DNA from: Paracoccus sp. C2R09
Lineage (GTDB): Bacteria; Pseudomonadota; Alphaproteobacteria; Rhodobacterales; Rhodobacteraceae
Direction: 5' to 3'
DNA: 64,000 bases
Assembly: GCF_018860625.1 (NCBI RefSeq)
Contig: NZ_JAHKQB010000010.1
Span: 124,001-188,000, forward strand
Shown here: one piece after another, positions 28,979 through 38,155 of the stretch
How positions within the stretch are numbered: position 1 is the first letter of the stretch
Layout: every line of letters starts with the position of its first letter
Made by a program: the position numbers and the translations under genes
Notes under the pieces: generated by a model
Seen by the model: only the letters and a program-made list of their open reading frames with translations
Told to the model about the DNA's origin: nothing
Databases searched by the model: none

Positions 28979-30241
28979 ATGAGCAGGCTGCGGGCACAAC
29001 ACCCGGCAGAAGAATTCGTGCAAGCGGAGGAAAACATGCATTTCCTCGATGAAGACACGCGTTTGGGCGATCTTATGCGCGGCGAGCGGGCGACGCTTGG
29101 CAAGTCGCTTCTGGATGTGCAGCGCGAATTGCGCATACGCGCGTCCTATGTGGCCGCGATCGAGAATTGCGATATCACGTCCTTCGATACGCCCAGCTTC
29201 ATTTCGGGCTATGTGCGGTCCTATGCCCGTTATCTGGGCATGGATCCGGATTGGACGTTCCGCAGGTTCTGCCAGGAATCCGGCTTCCAGCCGACGCATG
29301 GGATGGCTGCCGCCGCCTCGGGCCCGAAGCCTGCGCGCCGCCCCTCCGATCCGGCCGAGGCGCTGGCCAATCCGCGGGCGCTGTTCATCCCCCAGAAGAA
29401 GAGCTTCTGGTCCGAGATCGAGCCCGGTGCCGTGGGTGCGATGCTTGTGCTGATGGCGCTGATCGGCGGGCTCGCCTATGGCGGTTACGCCGTCCTGCAG
29501 GAAGTGCAGCGTGTGACCCTGGCACCCGGCGACGACACGCCCAGCATCGTGGCCGAACTGGACCCCGCGCAGGGGGCGGGTATCATCGATCCCACGATCG
29601 AACAGAACGGCACGACCGAACTGGCCCGCAATCTGCCGCAACCTGAATCGCTCGACCGTCTCTATCGGCCGCAGATCCTCGAAGCGCCCGTGCTGACGGC
29701 GCGTGACGGACCGATCGCGGCCATCGATCCGGGCATCGTCGAGAATGCCTCCGCGATCGAGAGCGTGATCGCGAATGCCGGCAAGGTGACCGAGGTGCCG
29801 CAGCCCCAGCAGCAGCCGACCGATGCCGAAGGCCCCGTCCGGCAGGTCGCAGAGGCAGGTGTCAGCACGACCGCCCCCGACGCCCCCGAGCTGGAGCTGA
29901 TGGCCGCACGTCCCGCATGGGTGCGCGTCAAGGCCGCCGATGGCACCGTGCTTCTGGAAAAGATCATGGATGCGGGCGAACGCTTCACCCTGCCCAAGCT
30001 GGAAGAGGCACCGACCCTGCGCACGGGCAACTCGGGCGCGATCTATTTCGCGGTGAACGGGCAGACCTATGGCCCGGCGGCACCCGGTGCACAGGTCGTC
30101 AGCAACATCGCCCTGGCATCCGACAGCCTGGCCGAGACATATGCCCTTGCGGATCTGGGCGCCGACCCGGAACTGGCGCAGATGGTCGCCATGGCCCAGG
30201 CCGATACGGGGCAGGGCGCGGACACGCCCACCACGGAATGA
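28979..30241 (+). CDS. RodZ-like protein with N-terminal helix-turn-helix and single membrane helix
   Basis: 420 residues. An HTH_25-type domain (about 30-95: LGDLMRGERATLGKSLLDVQRELRI, then SYVAAIENCD and FISGYVRSYARYLGM), a low-complexity linker, one membrane helix (about 153-172) and a periplasmic part ending in a DUF4115-like beta domain (WVRVKAADGTVLLEKIMDAGERF). RodZ links MreB to the cell wall machinery and shapes rods. Start choice is open: 28979 has GAGG at about -9, while an internal ATG at 29036 has a stronger GGAGG. The longer form is given because related proteins carry a similar short lead. Confidence 0.85.
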   Translation: MSRLRAQHPAEEFVQAEENMHFLDEDTRLGDLMRGERATLGKSLLDVQRELRIRASYVAAIENCDITSFDTPSFISGYVRSYARYLGMDPDWTFRRFCQESGFQPTHGMAAAASGPKPARRPSDPAEALANPRALFIPQKKSFWSEIEPGAVGAMLVLMALIGGLAYGGYAVLQEVQRVTLAPGDDTPSIVAELDPAQGAGIIDPTIEQNGTTELARNLPQPESLDRLYRPQILEAPVLTARDGPIAAIDPGIVENASAIESVIANAGKVTEVPQPQQQPTDAEGPVRQVAEAGVSTTAPDAPELELMAARPAWVRVKAADGTVLLEKIMDAGERFTLPKLEEAPTLRTGNSGAIYFAVNGQTYGPAAPGAQVVSNIALASDSLAETYALADLGADPELAQMVAMAQADTGQGADTPTTE

Positions 30242-30246
30242 TGCAA

Positions 30247-30277
30247 AAGGCCCGGTCGCGATCGACCGGGCCTTCTT
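30247..30277 (+). terminator. Rho-independent terminator of the RodZ-like gene
   Basis: A perfect 12-base-pair stem (aaggcccggtcg and its complement) with loop cgat, followed by CTT, starting 6 bases after the stop. It also faces the convergent dipeptidase gene. Confidence 0.8.
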
Positions 30278-30280
30278 CGT

Positions 30281-31333
30281 TCAGCCGTCCTTCCAGGTCC
30301 GTTCCAGGACCGAGATCCAGTTCTCGCTCGTGATCTTGCGGATAAGCGCCTCGCCGTAGCCCGCACGCTCCATTGCCGCGATCAGGTTCGGCACCGCGGC
30401 GACATCGGCCAGATCGGCAGGCATCAGCGCCCCGTCGAAATCCGACCCGAGCGCGACGCCATCCTCGCCCAGGATCGCCAGCATGTGATCCATATGGCGC
30501 AGCATGACATCCAGGTTTTCCAGGGGCAGGCGGCGGCCATCCTCGCGCAGGAAGCTCGAGGCATAGTTCAGCCCGACAAGCCCGCGGCTCTCGGCGATGA
30601 CCTGCAGCTGCCTGTCCGTCAGGTTGCGGCTGCTTGGGCAGATGGCATGGGCGCAGCTGTGGCTTGCCACCAGCGGGGCGTCGGACAGGCGCGCGATGTC
30701 GTTGAACCCGGCCTCGTTCAGATGCGACAGGTCCAGCATGATCCGAAGCGCGTTGCACTCGGCCACCAGTCGCTTGCCCTCGGGGCTGAGGCCCGCGCCG
30801 ATATCGGGCGTGGCGGGATAGGCGAAGGGCACCCCGTCGGCATAGCGCGTGTTGCGCGACCAGACCGGCCCGAGCGACCGCAGCCCCAAGCGGTGCCACA
30901 GATGCAGCGCGTCCATGTCGGGAATGGCCTCGATCCCCTCCATATGCATGATCGCGGCGACCTGCCCCTGGGCCATCGCCTCGTGCAGATCGGTGATGCC
31001 GCGAACGACGCGCAGCGTGCCCGTGCGCTCCAGCGACAGAAGCGCCGCCGCCTGCTGCATCGCATGCGGGATCGCCTGCGCGGGCGGAATGGGGTCGGGC
31101 AGGGGCAGGCGGAACGGGGGATTCTCCAGCTGACGCAGCGCATCCTCGTCGTCGAAACCGGCGGGCGAGGGGACCCAGATCGCGAAGAACCCGCCCACCA
31201 TGCCCCCCTTGCGGATGCGCGGCAGGTCCATATGGCCCTGCCCGTTTCCCTTCAGCCACAGATCCTGACCGCCCGGGCCCGCCGCGACGATACGCTGCAG
31301 AAGATCGTTATGGCCGTCGAATACCGGGATCAT
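30281..31333 (-). CDS. Membrane dipeptidase (M19 renal dipeptidase family)
   Basis: 350 residues from an ATG with GGAGG upstream. Zinc ligands of the M19 family are visible: HxD in VFDGHNDLL at the start, the bridging Glu in HMEGIEAI, and two His in LDLSHLNE and ASHSCAHAI; GSDFDGAL near the C-terminus is also typical. It hydrolyses dipeptides, in some members with D-residues. No signal peptide is seen, so it is probably cytosolic, unlike the second M19 protein at 38 kb. Confidence 0.92.
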   Translation of the reverse strand: MIPVFDGHNDLLQRIVAAGPGGQDLWLKGNGQGHMDLPRIRKGGMVGGFFAIWVPSPAGFDDEDALRQLENPPFRLPLPDPIPPAQAIPHAMQQAAALLSLERTGTLRVVRGITDLHEAMAQGQVAAIMHMEGIEAIPDMDALHLWHRLGLRSLGPVWSRNTRYADGVPFAYPATPDIGAGLSPEGKRLVAECNALRIMLDLSHLNEAGFNDIARLSDAPLVASHSCAHAICPSSRNLTDRQLQVIAESRGLVGLNYASSFLREDGRRLPLENLDVMLRHMDHMLAILGEDGVALGSDFDGALMPADLADVAAVPNLIAAMERAGYGEALIRKITSENWISVLERTWKDG

Positions 31334-31356
31334 GTCCCCCTCCTTTTTTGCGTTTT

Positions 31357-31434
31357 GTGCAACATGCCCGCGCTTTTGCGGTGCCGCAATGGTGCAAGCC
31401 CGCCCGACTGTGCAGTCGCAGAAAATTCGTGCAA
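31357..31434. repeat. Three GTGCAA direct repeats in a divergent promoter region
   Basis: GTGCAA occurs at 31357-31362, 31392-31397 and 31429-31434 (35 and 37 bases apart), with an inverted repeat gactg-tg-cagtc at 31406-31417 between the second and third. The stretch separates the dipeptidase and ParA genes. A regulatory role is possible, but no regulator is known. Confidence 0.3.
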
Positions 31435-31484
31435 TCCCACCGCGCTTCGTTAACCTTGCCCGAAATACGACAAGGGGACATTTC

Positions 31485-32117
31485 ATGGCAGGCCGGATCA
31501 TCACCGTGGCGCAGCAGAAGGGCGGGTCGGGCAAGACGACGCTGGCGGTCAATCTTGCGGTCTGCCTGCATGCGCGGGGCCATTCGGTGGCCCTGGTGGA
31601 TACCGACCCGCAGGGCAGCATGGGCCGCTGGTTCATGGAACGGATGCAGGCGCGGGGCGAGGATGAGGCGATGGATTTCTCGACCTCGTCGGCCTGGGGG
31701 GCCAGCTACGAATCCGAGAAGCTGAAGAAGCGCTTCGATTTCGTCATCATCGACACCCCGCCCAAGATCGACAGCGATCTGCGCCCGGCGCTTCGCGTGG
31801 CGGATCTTGTTCTGGTGCCGGTGGCCAGCAGCCAGGTGGATCTGTGGGCGACCGAAGGCGTGCTGGACCTGGCCAAGCGCGAGAAATCCGAGGTGCTGGT
31901 CGTTCTGAACCGCACGCGTCCCAATACCCGCCTTGCGGCCGAGGTCGCGGCCGGGGCCGAAGGGCTGGGTGCGCGTCTGGCCGCCACGCAGCTTGCGAAC
32001 CGGGTGGCCTATGCCGAAAGCCTGGGCATCGGCCTGGGGGCGCTGGAGACCGCGCGTCGCGGTCCTGCCACCGACGAGGTCAACGGCCTGACGGACGAGG
32101 TTCTGGCGCTGTTATAG
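31485..32117 (+). CDS. Orphan ParA/MinD-type ATPase
   Basis: 210 residues, a minimal ParA: the deviant Walker A loop QQKGGSGKTT, switch region DTDPQGS and Walker B FVIIDTPPK. Lacks the N-terminal DNA-binding part of plasmid ParA proteins and has no parB neighbour. Such small orphan ParA proteins position cargos such as chemoreceptor clusters, carboxysomes or plasmids on the nucleoid; nothing here indicates the cargo. AAGGGG precedes the ATG. Its 3' end overlaps the convergent sirtuin gene by 6 bases. Confidence 0.88.
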   Translation: MAGRIITVAQQKGGSGKTTLAVNLAVCLHARGHSVALVDTDPQGSMGRWFMERMQARGEDEAMDFSTSSAWGASYESEKLKKRFDFVIIDTPPKIDSDLRPALRVADLVLVPVASSQVDLWATEGVLDLAKREKSEVLVVLNRTRPNTRLAAEVAAGAEGLGARLAATQLANRVAYAESLGIGLGALETARRGPATDEVNGLTDEVLALL

Positions 32118-32789
32118 CAGACCATCCACCCATTCGGGCACTGTCACGGTCGCCGGGCCCATGATCTGGCGGTCGAAATCGCGGGCGTTCATGCTGGGTT
32201 CCAGGTTCAGCTCGACGCATTCGACGCCGTTGCGGGATGCGTGCTGGGCGAAGCCCGCGGCGGGATAGACATTGCCCGACGTGCCGATCGCGACGAACAG
32301 GTCCGACGCCTGAAGCGCGTCCCAGATGAGGTCCATGTGATAGGGGATCTCTCCGAACCAGACGATGTCGGGGCGGGTGGCGGCGGCCCCGCAGGCGGGG
32401 CAGTGATCCGCAGGCGACATGACCGCGGGCGCGGGCCAGCGGTGGTCGCATTTCGCGCATAATGCGCCGTCCAGCGATCCGTGCATGTGGATCACGTCGC
32501 GGCTGCCGCCACGTTCATGCAGCCCGTCGACATTCTGCGTCACCAGCGTCAGGTCGTGCCTGTCCTGCAGCCGCGCCAGCGCCAGATGCGCCGCATTGGG
32601 CTGCGCATCCGCAGCCGCCGCACGTCGCATGTTGTAGAAGCGATGCACCAGTTCGGGATCGCGGGCGAAACCCTCGGGGGTGGCCACATCCTCGATCCGG
32701 TGATCTTCCCACAACCCGTCCGAGGCGCGGAAGGTCCGCAGCCCGCTTTCGGCCGAGATCCCCGCGCCCGTCAGGAGCGTGATGCGCAA
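32112..32789 (-). CDS. cobB: NAD-dependent protein deacylase (sirtuin, CobB type)
   Basis: 225 residues assuming a TTG start: the product begins MRITLLTGAGISAESG, exactly where other CobB proteins start, and no ATG is available at this place. The NAD site (GAGISAESGLRTFR), catalytic TQNVDGLHERGG with its His following at HMHGS, and a four-Cys zinc site (CAKC and CPAC) are all visible. It removes acyl groups from lysines using NAD. The TTG lies 5 bases after the stop of the upstream secreted-protein gene. A GTG 15 bases further upstream is possible but overlaps that gene. Confidence 0.9.
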   Translation of the reverse strand: MRITLLTGAGISAESGLRTFRASDGLWEDHRIEDVATPEGFARDPELVHRFYNMRRAAAADAQPNAAHLALARLQDRHDLTLVTQNVDGLHERGGSRDVIHMHGSLDGALCAKCDHRWPAPAVMSPADHCPACGAAATRPDIVWFGEIPYHMDLIWDALQASDLFVAIGTSGNVYPAAGFAQHASRNGVECVELNLEPSMNARDFDRQIMGPATVTVPEWVDGLL

Positions 32790-32794
32790 GGGGC

Positions 32795-33097
32795 CTACCG
32801 GCACAGAGCCTCGGCCTGGGAGGCGAAGTTGCGATAGCGGCGCCAGAAGGCGTTGTCGCTGTCGCGCTTCGATGTGCGGACCTCCTGGGCGCGGTGGGGG
32901 TCGCGGAAGAACTGCGCCGCCCGGCGCTGATCCGACCGCGAGAGCGCGCGGTTCGCGACCTGCTGGATGCAGCCGCAGAGGGGGGCGTTGCCGCGCGCGC
33001 GGTCCGACCGGACGCAGGCGCTGTCGATGGGGCCCGCCATCGCAAGCGGCGTCGTCAGCACGACCGCGGCGGCCGCGATCACTAGGCGATTGAACAT
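32795..33097 (-). CDS. Small secreted protein, unknown function
   Basis: 100 residues with a signal peptide ending at LAMA. The mature part has four Cys (ACVRSD, PLCGCIQQ and the terminal LCR), so disulfides are likely, and a basic, helical C-terminal half with FRDPHRAQEVR and FWRRYRNFASQAEALCR. I recognise no characterised family. A strong GAGGAGA precedes the ATG. It is directly upstream of cobB and probably co-transcribed with it, although the products act in different compartments. Confidence 0.7.
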   Translation of the reverse strand: MFNRLVIAAAAVVLTTPLAMAGPIDSACVRSDRARGNAPLCGCIQQVANRALSRSDQRRAAQFFRDPHRAQEVRTSKRDSDNAFWRRYRNFASQAEALCR

Positions 33098-33250
33098 GAC
33101 TGTCTCCTCGGGTTCCTGATCCTCGTGCTGCGGTCCGCCGGTTGACCCGGTCTTCGCGATCCCGCATGCAACCCGCATCATAGCAGCAGCGCCCCCGCCG
33201 CTCAATCGCGCGGGTGCGGACAATTCGCCCCATGGGCGGCAGGAGGGGAC

Positions 33251-33943
33251 ATGATCCGCGCCATCGGGCTGGATGCCGACGACACGCTTTGGGAAAACGA
33301 GACCTTCTTTCGTCTGACCGAAGGCGAATTCTGTGCCATGCTGTCGGATCACGCAGAGCCGGACCATATCGCGTCCCGCCTGATCGACATCGAACGCGCC
33401 AATCTCGAACGCTACGGTTATGGGATCAAGGGCTTCATGCTGTCGATGGTGGAAACCGCGATCCAGCTGACCGACGGGGCGGTGGACGGGCGCACCATCG
33501 CGCGCATCCTGGAACTGGGGCAGGACATGCTGGCCCATCCGGTGGACCTGCTGCCGGGTGTCGAACGGGCGCTGGACGATCTGTCGGACAGGCCGCTGAT
33601 CCTGATCACCAAGGGCGATCTGATGGACCAGGAACGCAAGGTCGCGGCCTCGGGGCTGGCCGAACGCTTCGCCGCGGTCGAGATCCTGGCCGACAAGACG
33701 CCCGAGGCCTATGCCCGCGTGCTGTCCGCCCACGATGTCGACCCGCGGGATTTCCTGATGGCGGGCAATTCGCTGAAAAGCGATGTCATCCCGGTCCTGG
33801 AATTGGGCGGCTGGGGCATTCACATCCCCCATGGTCCCACCTGGGTGCTGGAGCATGCCGAGGAACCGGACGCCCCGCGTTTCCGCAAGCTTGCAGGGAT
33901 CGCGGAGCTGCCCGCCCTGATCCGCGGGATCGAACAGGGATGA
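33251..33943 (+). CDS. HAD-superfamily hydrolase
   Basis: 230 residues. The nucleophile motif is LDADDTLW at the N-terminus (DxD with the aspartates at residues 8 and 10); LITKGD carries motif II and the GNSLKSDVIP element motif IV. A helical cap lies between motif I and II. Cytosolic phosphatase of the phosphoglycolate type; substrate unknown. GGAGGGG is directly before the ATG. It overlaps the next gene by 4 bases (ATGA). Confidence 0.88.
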   Translation: MIRAIGLDADDTLWENETFFRLTEGEFCAMLSDHAEPDHIASRLIDIERANLERYGYGIKGFMLSMVETAIQLTDGAVDGRTIARILELGQDMLAHPVDLLPGVERALDDLSDRPLILITKGDLMDQERKVAASGLAERFAAVEILADKTPEAYARVLSAHDVDPRDFLMAGNSLKSDVIPVLELGGWGIHIPHGPTWVLEHAEEPDAPRFRKLAGIAELPALIRGIEQG

Positions 33944-34866
33944 GCGCGGATTCGAACGCCCGCGCGGCGCTTTTGATGGTCGCGTCCATGGCGCTGTTCG
34001 CGGTCGAGGATGCCTTCATCAAGCTGCTCGGCGCGGGGATGGGCGTGGGCCTGCTGCTGATCCTGACGGGTCTGCCCGGCGCGGCGATCTTCTGGGTCAG
34101 GTTGCGGCTGCGCGGGCAGCGCATGTTCACCCGCGACATCCGGCGGCCCGTGGTCCTTCTGCGCACCCTGGGCGAGATCGTAGGCGCCGTGGGCTTCGTC
34201 ACCGCGCTTGCGCGTGGCGATCTGGCGGCCACCGCCGCGATCCTGCAGGTCCTGCCGCTGGCGCTGGTCATGGGGGGCGCGCTGTTTCTTGGGGAAACCG
34301 TGGGCTGGCGGCGCTGGTTGTCGGTCATCCTGGGCTTTGCGGGGGTGATGCTGATCCTGCGCCCCGGAACGCAATCCTTCGATCCGGTCCTTCTCTGGGC
34401 CGTGGCGGGGGTCTTCGGATTGGCGCTGCGCGATCTGGCCACGCGGCTGGTCCCGCGCGAACTGCCTTCGGACGTCCTGTCGGGTGCGGCCTATGGCGCG
34501 ATCGTGCCCGCAGGCGCGGCGCTGATGCTGGTGGGGGGCGAAATCGCCGCGATGCCCTCGGCCGTCGAATGGGCCTATGTCGCGGGCACGGTGGTCTTCG
34601 GGGTTTCGGGATATGGCGTGATGGTCGCGGCCCTGCGCATGGGCGAGGCATCGATGGTCGCGCCGTTCCGATATGCGCGCCTGGCCTTCGCGCTGATCAT
34701 CGCGGCGCTGCTGTTCGGCGAACGCCCCGACGGGCTGACGCTGGCGGGGTCCGCGCTGATCGCGGGGGCGGGGGCCTATGCCATGTGGCGAGAGGCGCGA
34801 CTGCGGGGAGGGCGCAGCGCGATCGGGGGTCTGATGCGCGCTTCGCGTCGGCGCGATCGCCGATAG
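33940..34866 (+). CDS. DMT-superfamily permease (EamA family)
   Basis: 308 residues with about ten membrane helices in two EamA repeats: LLMVASMALFAVEDAFIKLL opens the first half and DVLSGAAYGAIVPAGAALMLV lies in the second; VAPFRYARLAFALIIAALLFGERPD is the conserved end of the second repeat. Such permeases export amino acids, nucleobases or other metabolites. The ATGA overlap with the HAD gene suggests coupled expression. The C-terminal tail is basic (RASRRRDRR). Substrate unknown. Confidence 0.88.
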   Translation: MSADSNARAALLMVASMALFAVEDAFIKLLGAGMGVGLLLILTGLPGAAIFWVRLRLRGQRMFTRDIRRPVVLLRTLGEIVGAVGFVTALARGDLAATAAILQVLPLALVMGGALFLGETVGWRRWLSVILGFAGVMLILRPGTQSFDPVLLWAVAGVFGLALRDLATRLVPRELPSDVLSGAAYGAIVPAGAALMLVGGEIAAMPSAVEWAYVAGTVVFGVSGYGVMVAALRMGEASMVAPFRYARLAFALIIAALLFGERPDGLTLAGSALIAGAGAYAMWREARLRGGRSAIGGLMRASRRRDRR

Positions 34867-34942
34867 GGTGGAACCCGGCGGAGGGGCTGCACATTCCTTG
34901 GGCGAACGCGGCCGCGCCGCCCCTTTGATACCGGAGATACCC

Positions 34943-35638
34943 ATGCCCAAGGCCCTGATCATTCTGACGTCACACGCCAAGCTGGGCGATACCGGAAACC
35001 CGACCGGTTTCTACTGGGAGGAACTGGCCGCCCCCTACTGGATCCTGTCCGATGCCGGCTACCATATCGAGATCGCCAGCATCGAAGGCGGTCGCCCGCC
35101 CGCCGATCCCAGCAGCGAGACCGACGACGTCGTCACCGACGAGGTGCGTCGCTTCTGGGCCGATGATGCGGCGATGAACCGGTTGGCCAATACCGAGAAG
35201 GTCGCCGATCTGCAGGTCTCGGGCTGCGACATCGTCTTCCTGCCTGGCGGCCACGGCACTATGTGGGACCTGCCCGCGAACGAGGCGCTTGGCCAGCTTC
35301 TGGCGCAGGCATTCGAAAAGGGCGCCGTCGTCGGTGCCGTCTGCCACGGTCCCGCGGGCCTGCTGGGGGCCACGCTGTCGAACGGCGATCCGCTGGTCAA
35401 GGGCCGCCGCGTGGCCGGCTTCTCGAACAGCGAGGAAGAGGCCGTGGGCCTGTCCACCACCGTTCCCTTCCTGCTGGAGGACCGCCTGAAGGAGCTGGGC
35501 GGGGAATACAGCGCGGGCGACAACTGGACCTCCTATGCGCTGGCGGACGGCAAGCTGGTCACCGGTCAGAACCCGCAATCCTCGGCCGAGGTGGCGCGCA
35601 TGATGCTTGCCGCGGCCGATCTGCCGACGGTGATCTGA
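34943..35638 (+). CDS. DJ-1/PfpI family protein (HchA-like)
   Basis: 231 residues. The nucleophile elbow is GAVCHGPAG, the helper region FLPGGHGTMWDLP and the segment PFLLEDRLKELGGEY resemble HchA-like class I glutamine amidotransferase-fold proteins, which act as glyoxalase III or protein and nucleotide deglycases. The N-terminal LTSHAKLGDTGNPTGFYWEELAAPY is typical of this subgroup. GGAG lies six bases before the ATG. Probably cytosolic and stress related; exact activity is not known. Confidence 0.88.
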   Translation: MPKALIILTSHAKLGDTGNPTGFYWEELAAPYWILSDAGYHIEIASIEGGRPPADPSSETDDVVTDEVRRFWADDAAMNRLANTEKVADLQVSGCDIVFLPGGHGTMWDLPANEALGQLLAQAFEKGAVVGAVCHGPAGLLGATLSNGDPLVKGRRVAGFSNSEEEAVGLSTTVPFLLEDRLKELGGEYSAGDNWTSYALADGKLVTGQNPQSSAEVARMMLAAADLPTVI

Positions 35639-35704
35639 CGCGCTTTGGTCGCGGGGCGCTTGAATCCTCTTTTCCAGCGCCCCGCGGCCCTGTATAGCCC
35701 GGCC

Positions 35705-37504
35705 ATGACCGAGCTCGATCACATTCGCAACTTCTCCATCGTGGCCCATATCGACCACGGAAAATCCACCCTCGCCGACCGGCTGATCCAGCTGACGGGG
35801 ACTGTCGCCGAACGCGACATGAAGAACCAGATCCTCGATGCCATGGACATCGAGCGTGAGAGGGGGATCACCATCAAGGCGAACACCGTTCGCATCGCCT
35901 ATCCGGCGAAGGATGGTCACACATATATTCTGAACCTGATCGACACGCCCGGTCACGTGGACTTCGCCTACGAGGTCAGCCGTTCGATGCGCGCGGTTGA
36001 GGGCAGCCTGCTGGTCGTCGATGCGACCCAGGGCGTCGAGGCGCAGACGCTTGCGAACGTCTATCAGGCCATCGATGCCGACCACGAGATCGTGCCGGTC
36101 CTGAACAAGATCGACCTGCCCGCGGCCGAACCCGACCGCGTCAAGGAACAGATCGAGGATGTCATTGGCATCGACGCGTCGCAGGCCATCCCGATCAGCG
36201 CCAAATCCGGCCTGGGCATTCCCGACGTGCTGGAAGCCATTGTCCAGCGTCTGCCCGCCCCCAAGGGCGATCGCGATGCCCCGCTGAAGGCCATGCTGGT
36301 CGACAGCTGGTACGATGCGTATCTGGGCGTCGTCGTCATGATCCGCGTCATGGACGGGGTCGTCCGCAAGGGCGATCAGGTCAAGATGATGCAGACCGGC
36401 GCGACCTATCGCCTGGACAAGCTGGCCGTGCTGACCCCTGCGATGAAGGACATCGCGGAGCTGGGCCCGGGCGAGATCGGCGTCTTCACCGCCTCGATCA
36501 AGCAGGTCCGCGACACCCGTGTCGGCGATACCATCACGCATGAGAAGAAGCCCACCGAACGCGCGCTGCTGGGCTTCAAGCCCGCGCAGCCCGTCGTCTT
36601 CTGCGGCCTGTTCCCCGTCGATGCCAATGATTTCGAGACGCTGCGCGACGCGATCGAGAAGCTGGCCTTGAACGACGCCAGCTTCAGCTACGAGATGGAA
36701 ACCTCGGCCGCGCTCGGCTTCGGGTTCCGCTGCGGCTTCCTCGGGCTGTTGCATCTCGAGGTGATCCGCGACCGGTTGGAGCGTGAATACGATCTGGACC
36801 TGATCACCACCGCGCCTTCGGTCGTGTTCAAGCTGCACATGAAGGATGGCGAGGTCCGCGACCTGCACAACCCCGCCGACATGCCCGATCCGACGCTGAT
36901 CGACCACATCACAGAACCGCGGATCAAGGCGACCATCATGGTCCCCGACGAATATCTGGGCGATGTGCTGAAGCTGTGCCAGGACCGTCGCGGCATCCAG
37001 ATGGACCTGACCTATGCCGGCAGCCGCGCCATGGCGGTCTATGACCTGCCGCTGGCCGAGGTGGTCTTCGACTTCTACGACCGCCTGAAATCCGTGACCA
37101 AGGGCTATGCCAGCTTCGATTACCAGATCAGCGAATACCGCGAGGATTTCCTGGTGAAGATGTCGATCCTGGTCAACGACGAACCGGTCGATGCGCTGTC
37201 CATCATGGTACATCGCGACCGCGCCGAGAGCCGTGGCCGCGTCATGGTCGAGAAGCTGAAGGAGCTGATCCCCCGGCACATGTTCAAGATCCCGATCCAG
37301 GCCGCCATCGGCAGCCGCGTGATCGCGCGCGAAACGCTGTCGGCGATGCGCAAGGACGTGACGGCCAAGTGCTATGGCGGCGATGCCACGCGAAAGAAGA
37401 AGCTGCTGGAGAAGCAGAAGGCGGGCAAGAAGAAGATGCGCCAGTTCGGCAAGGTCGAGATCCCGCAGACGGCCTTCATCCAAGCCCTCAAGATGGATAC
37501 CTGA
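35705..37504 (+). CDS. lepA: Elongation factor 4 (LepA)
   Basis: 599 residues, full length. This ribosomal GTPase back-translocates or rescues stalled ribosomes. G1 is [10 protein letters not shown]2/G3 are [14 protein letters not shown] and IDTPGHVDF, and NKIDLP is G4. The domains II to V follow, and the LepA-specific C-terminal domain ends with [19 protein letters not shown]. The start is the first ATG giving the canonical [16 protein letters not shown]; the longer open frame upstream is not conserved. A perfect terminator follows. Confidence 0.98.
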   Translation: MTELDHIRNFSIVAHIDHGKSTLADRLIQLTGTVAERDMKNQILDAMDIERERGITIKANTVRIAYPAKDGHTYILNLIDTPGHVDFAYEVSRSMRAVEGSLLVVDATQGVEAQTLANVYQAIDADHEIVPVLNKIDLPAAEPDRVKEQIEDVIGIDASQAIPISAKSGLGIPDVLEAIVQRLPAPKGDRDAPLKAMLVDSWYDAYLGVVVMIRVMDGVVRKGDQVKMMQTGATYRLDKLAVLTPAMKDIAELGPGEIGVFTASIKQVRDTRVGDTITHEKKPTERALLGFKPAQPVVFCGLFPVDANDFETLRDAIEKLALNDASFSYEMETSAALGFGFRCGFLGLLHLEVIRDRLEREYDLDLITTAPSVVFKLHMKDGEVRDLHNPADMPDPTLIDHITEPRIKATIMVPDEYLGDVLKLCQDRRGIQMDLTYAGSRAMAVYDLPLAEVVFDFYDRLKSVTKGYASFDYQISEYREDFLVKMSILVNDEPVDALSIMVHRDRAESRGRVMVEKLKELIPRHMFKIPIQAAIGSRVIARETLSAMRKDVTAKCYGGDATRKKKLLEKQKAGKKKMRQFGKVEIPQTAFIQALKMDT

Positions 37505-37512
37505 TCCAACGG

Positions 37513-37542
37513 AAAAGGCCCCCGGGATACCGGGGGCCTTTT
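37513..37542 (+). terminator. Rho-independent terminator of lepA
   Basis: A perfect 13-base-pair stem (aaaaggcccccgg and its complement) with loop gata, ending in TTTT, 9 bases after the stop. It is U-rich on both strands, so it can also stop the convergent entericidin transcript. Confidence 0.9.
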
Positions 37543-37561
37543 CGATTTCGTGCCTGCCGGA

Positions 37562-37708
37562 TCACATCCCGGCCTGGGCCTCGGCGCTTTCCTGCTGGAC
37601 CACGGCACCCGCGGTCGAGATGTCGCGACCCGCACCCTGCACGGTTTCGCAAGCGGCCAGACCCATCAGGGCAAGGATGGCACCAAGGCCGAGAAACTTC
37701 CTGGACAT
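37562..37708 (-). CDS. Entericidin-like small lipoprotein
   Basis: 48 residues. A lipoprotein signal ends at LAAC (Cys20), followed by ETVQGAGRDISTAGAVVQQ, the hallmark of the EcnA/EcnB family. In E. coli these lipoproteins form an antidote/bacteriolysis pair linked to stationary phase. GGAGG is seven bases before the ATG. Only one copy is seen, with no second entericidin gene beside it, so a paired system is not present here. It is oriented against lepA and shares that gene's terminator. Confidence 0.88.
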   Translation of the reverse strand: MSRKFLGLGAILALMGLAACETVQGAGRDISTAGAVVQQESAEAQAGM

Positions 37709-37768
37709 ATCACGCCTCCATGTTTGTCTGGGGATGCAACGCCGTGATTTCCCAAGCGGTTCCTGCGA

Positions 37769-38152
37769 TCAGAACGCAACCCCCGCATAGAGGCATATAT
37801 TTGCGTAAGGCGTGCATTCCCCCGTCCTGACAATGGCACGTGCGGATGCGCTGTTGGCCTTGAACCGGTCATGGGACAGCGTGGTGACGGTTCCGATATC
37901 GCGGCTGCGGAAACGCGCGGCCAGATCCTCGGATGCTTCGGACGCCAGTTCTGCGCGTTCGACGACCAGTTCGCTCAGCACGGCGTCCAGCACGTCGAAG
38001 ACGCCGGGCAGCCCGCGTATCACCGCCAGGTCGATGACCTCAACGCCGGGCGGGACGGGCAGGCCGGCATCGCCGATCACGATCAGGTCGCCATGGCCCA
38101 TCGATGCGATCAGGCCCGACAGGCGGGCGTGCAGCAGGGTGGTTTTCTTCAT
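37769..38152 (-). CDS. rbsD: RbsD/FucU-type sugar mutarotase
   Basis: 127 residues. The catalytic His region LLHARLSGLIASMGHGDLIVIGDAGLPVP and the C-terminal TGECTPYANICLYAGV are the two signatures of D-ribose pyranase, which converts pyranose to furanose forms. The usual partners (ribose ABC transporter, ribokinase) are absent; instead it follows a dipeptidase gene by 3 bases. Its substrate may be ribose or fucose-like. Confidence 0.88.
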   Translation of the reverse strand: MKKTTLLHARLSGLIASMGHGDLIVIGDAGLPVPPGVEVIDLAVIRGLPGVFDVLDAVLSELVVERAELASEASEDLAARFRSRDIGTVTTLSHDRFKANSASARAIVRTGECTPYANICLYAGVAF

Positions 38153-38155
38153 GTC

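Noticed and set aside
34970..37483. 837-codon open frame on the minus strand over lepA
   Set aside because: Antisense of lepA and the DJ-1-like gene; the product has no recognisable domain.
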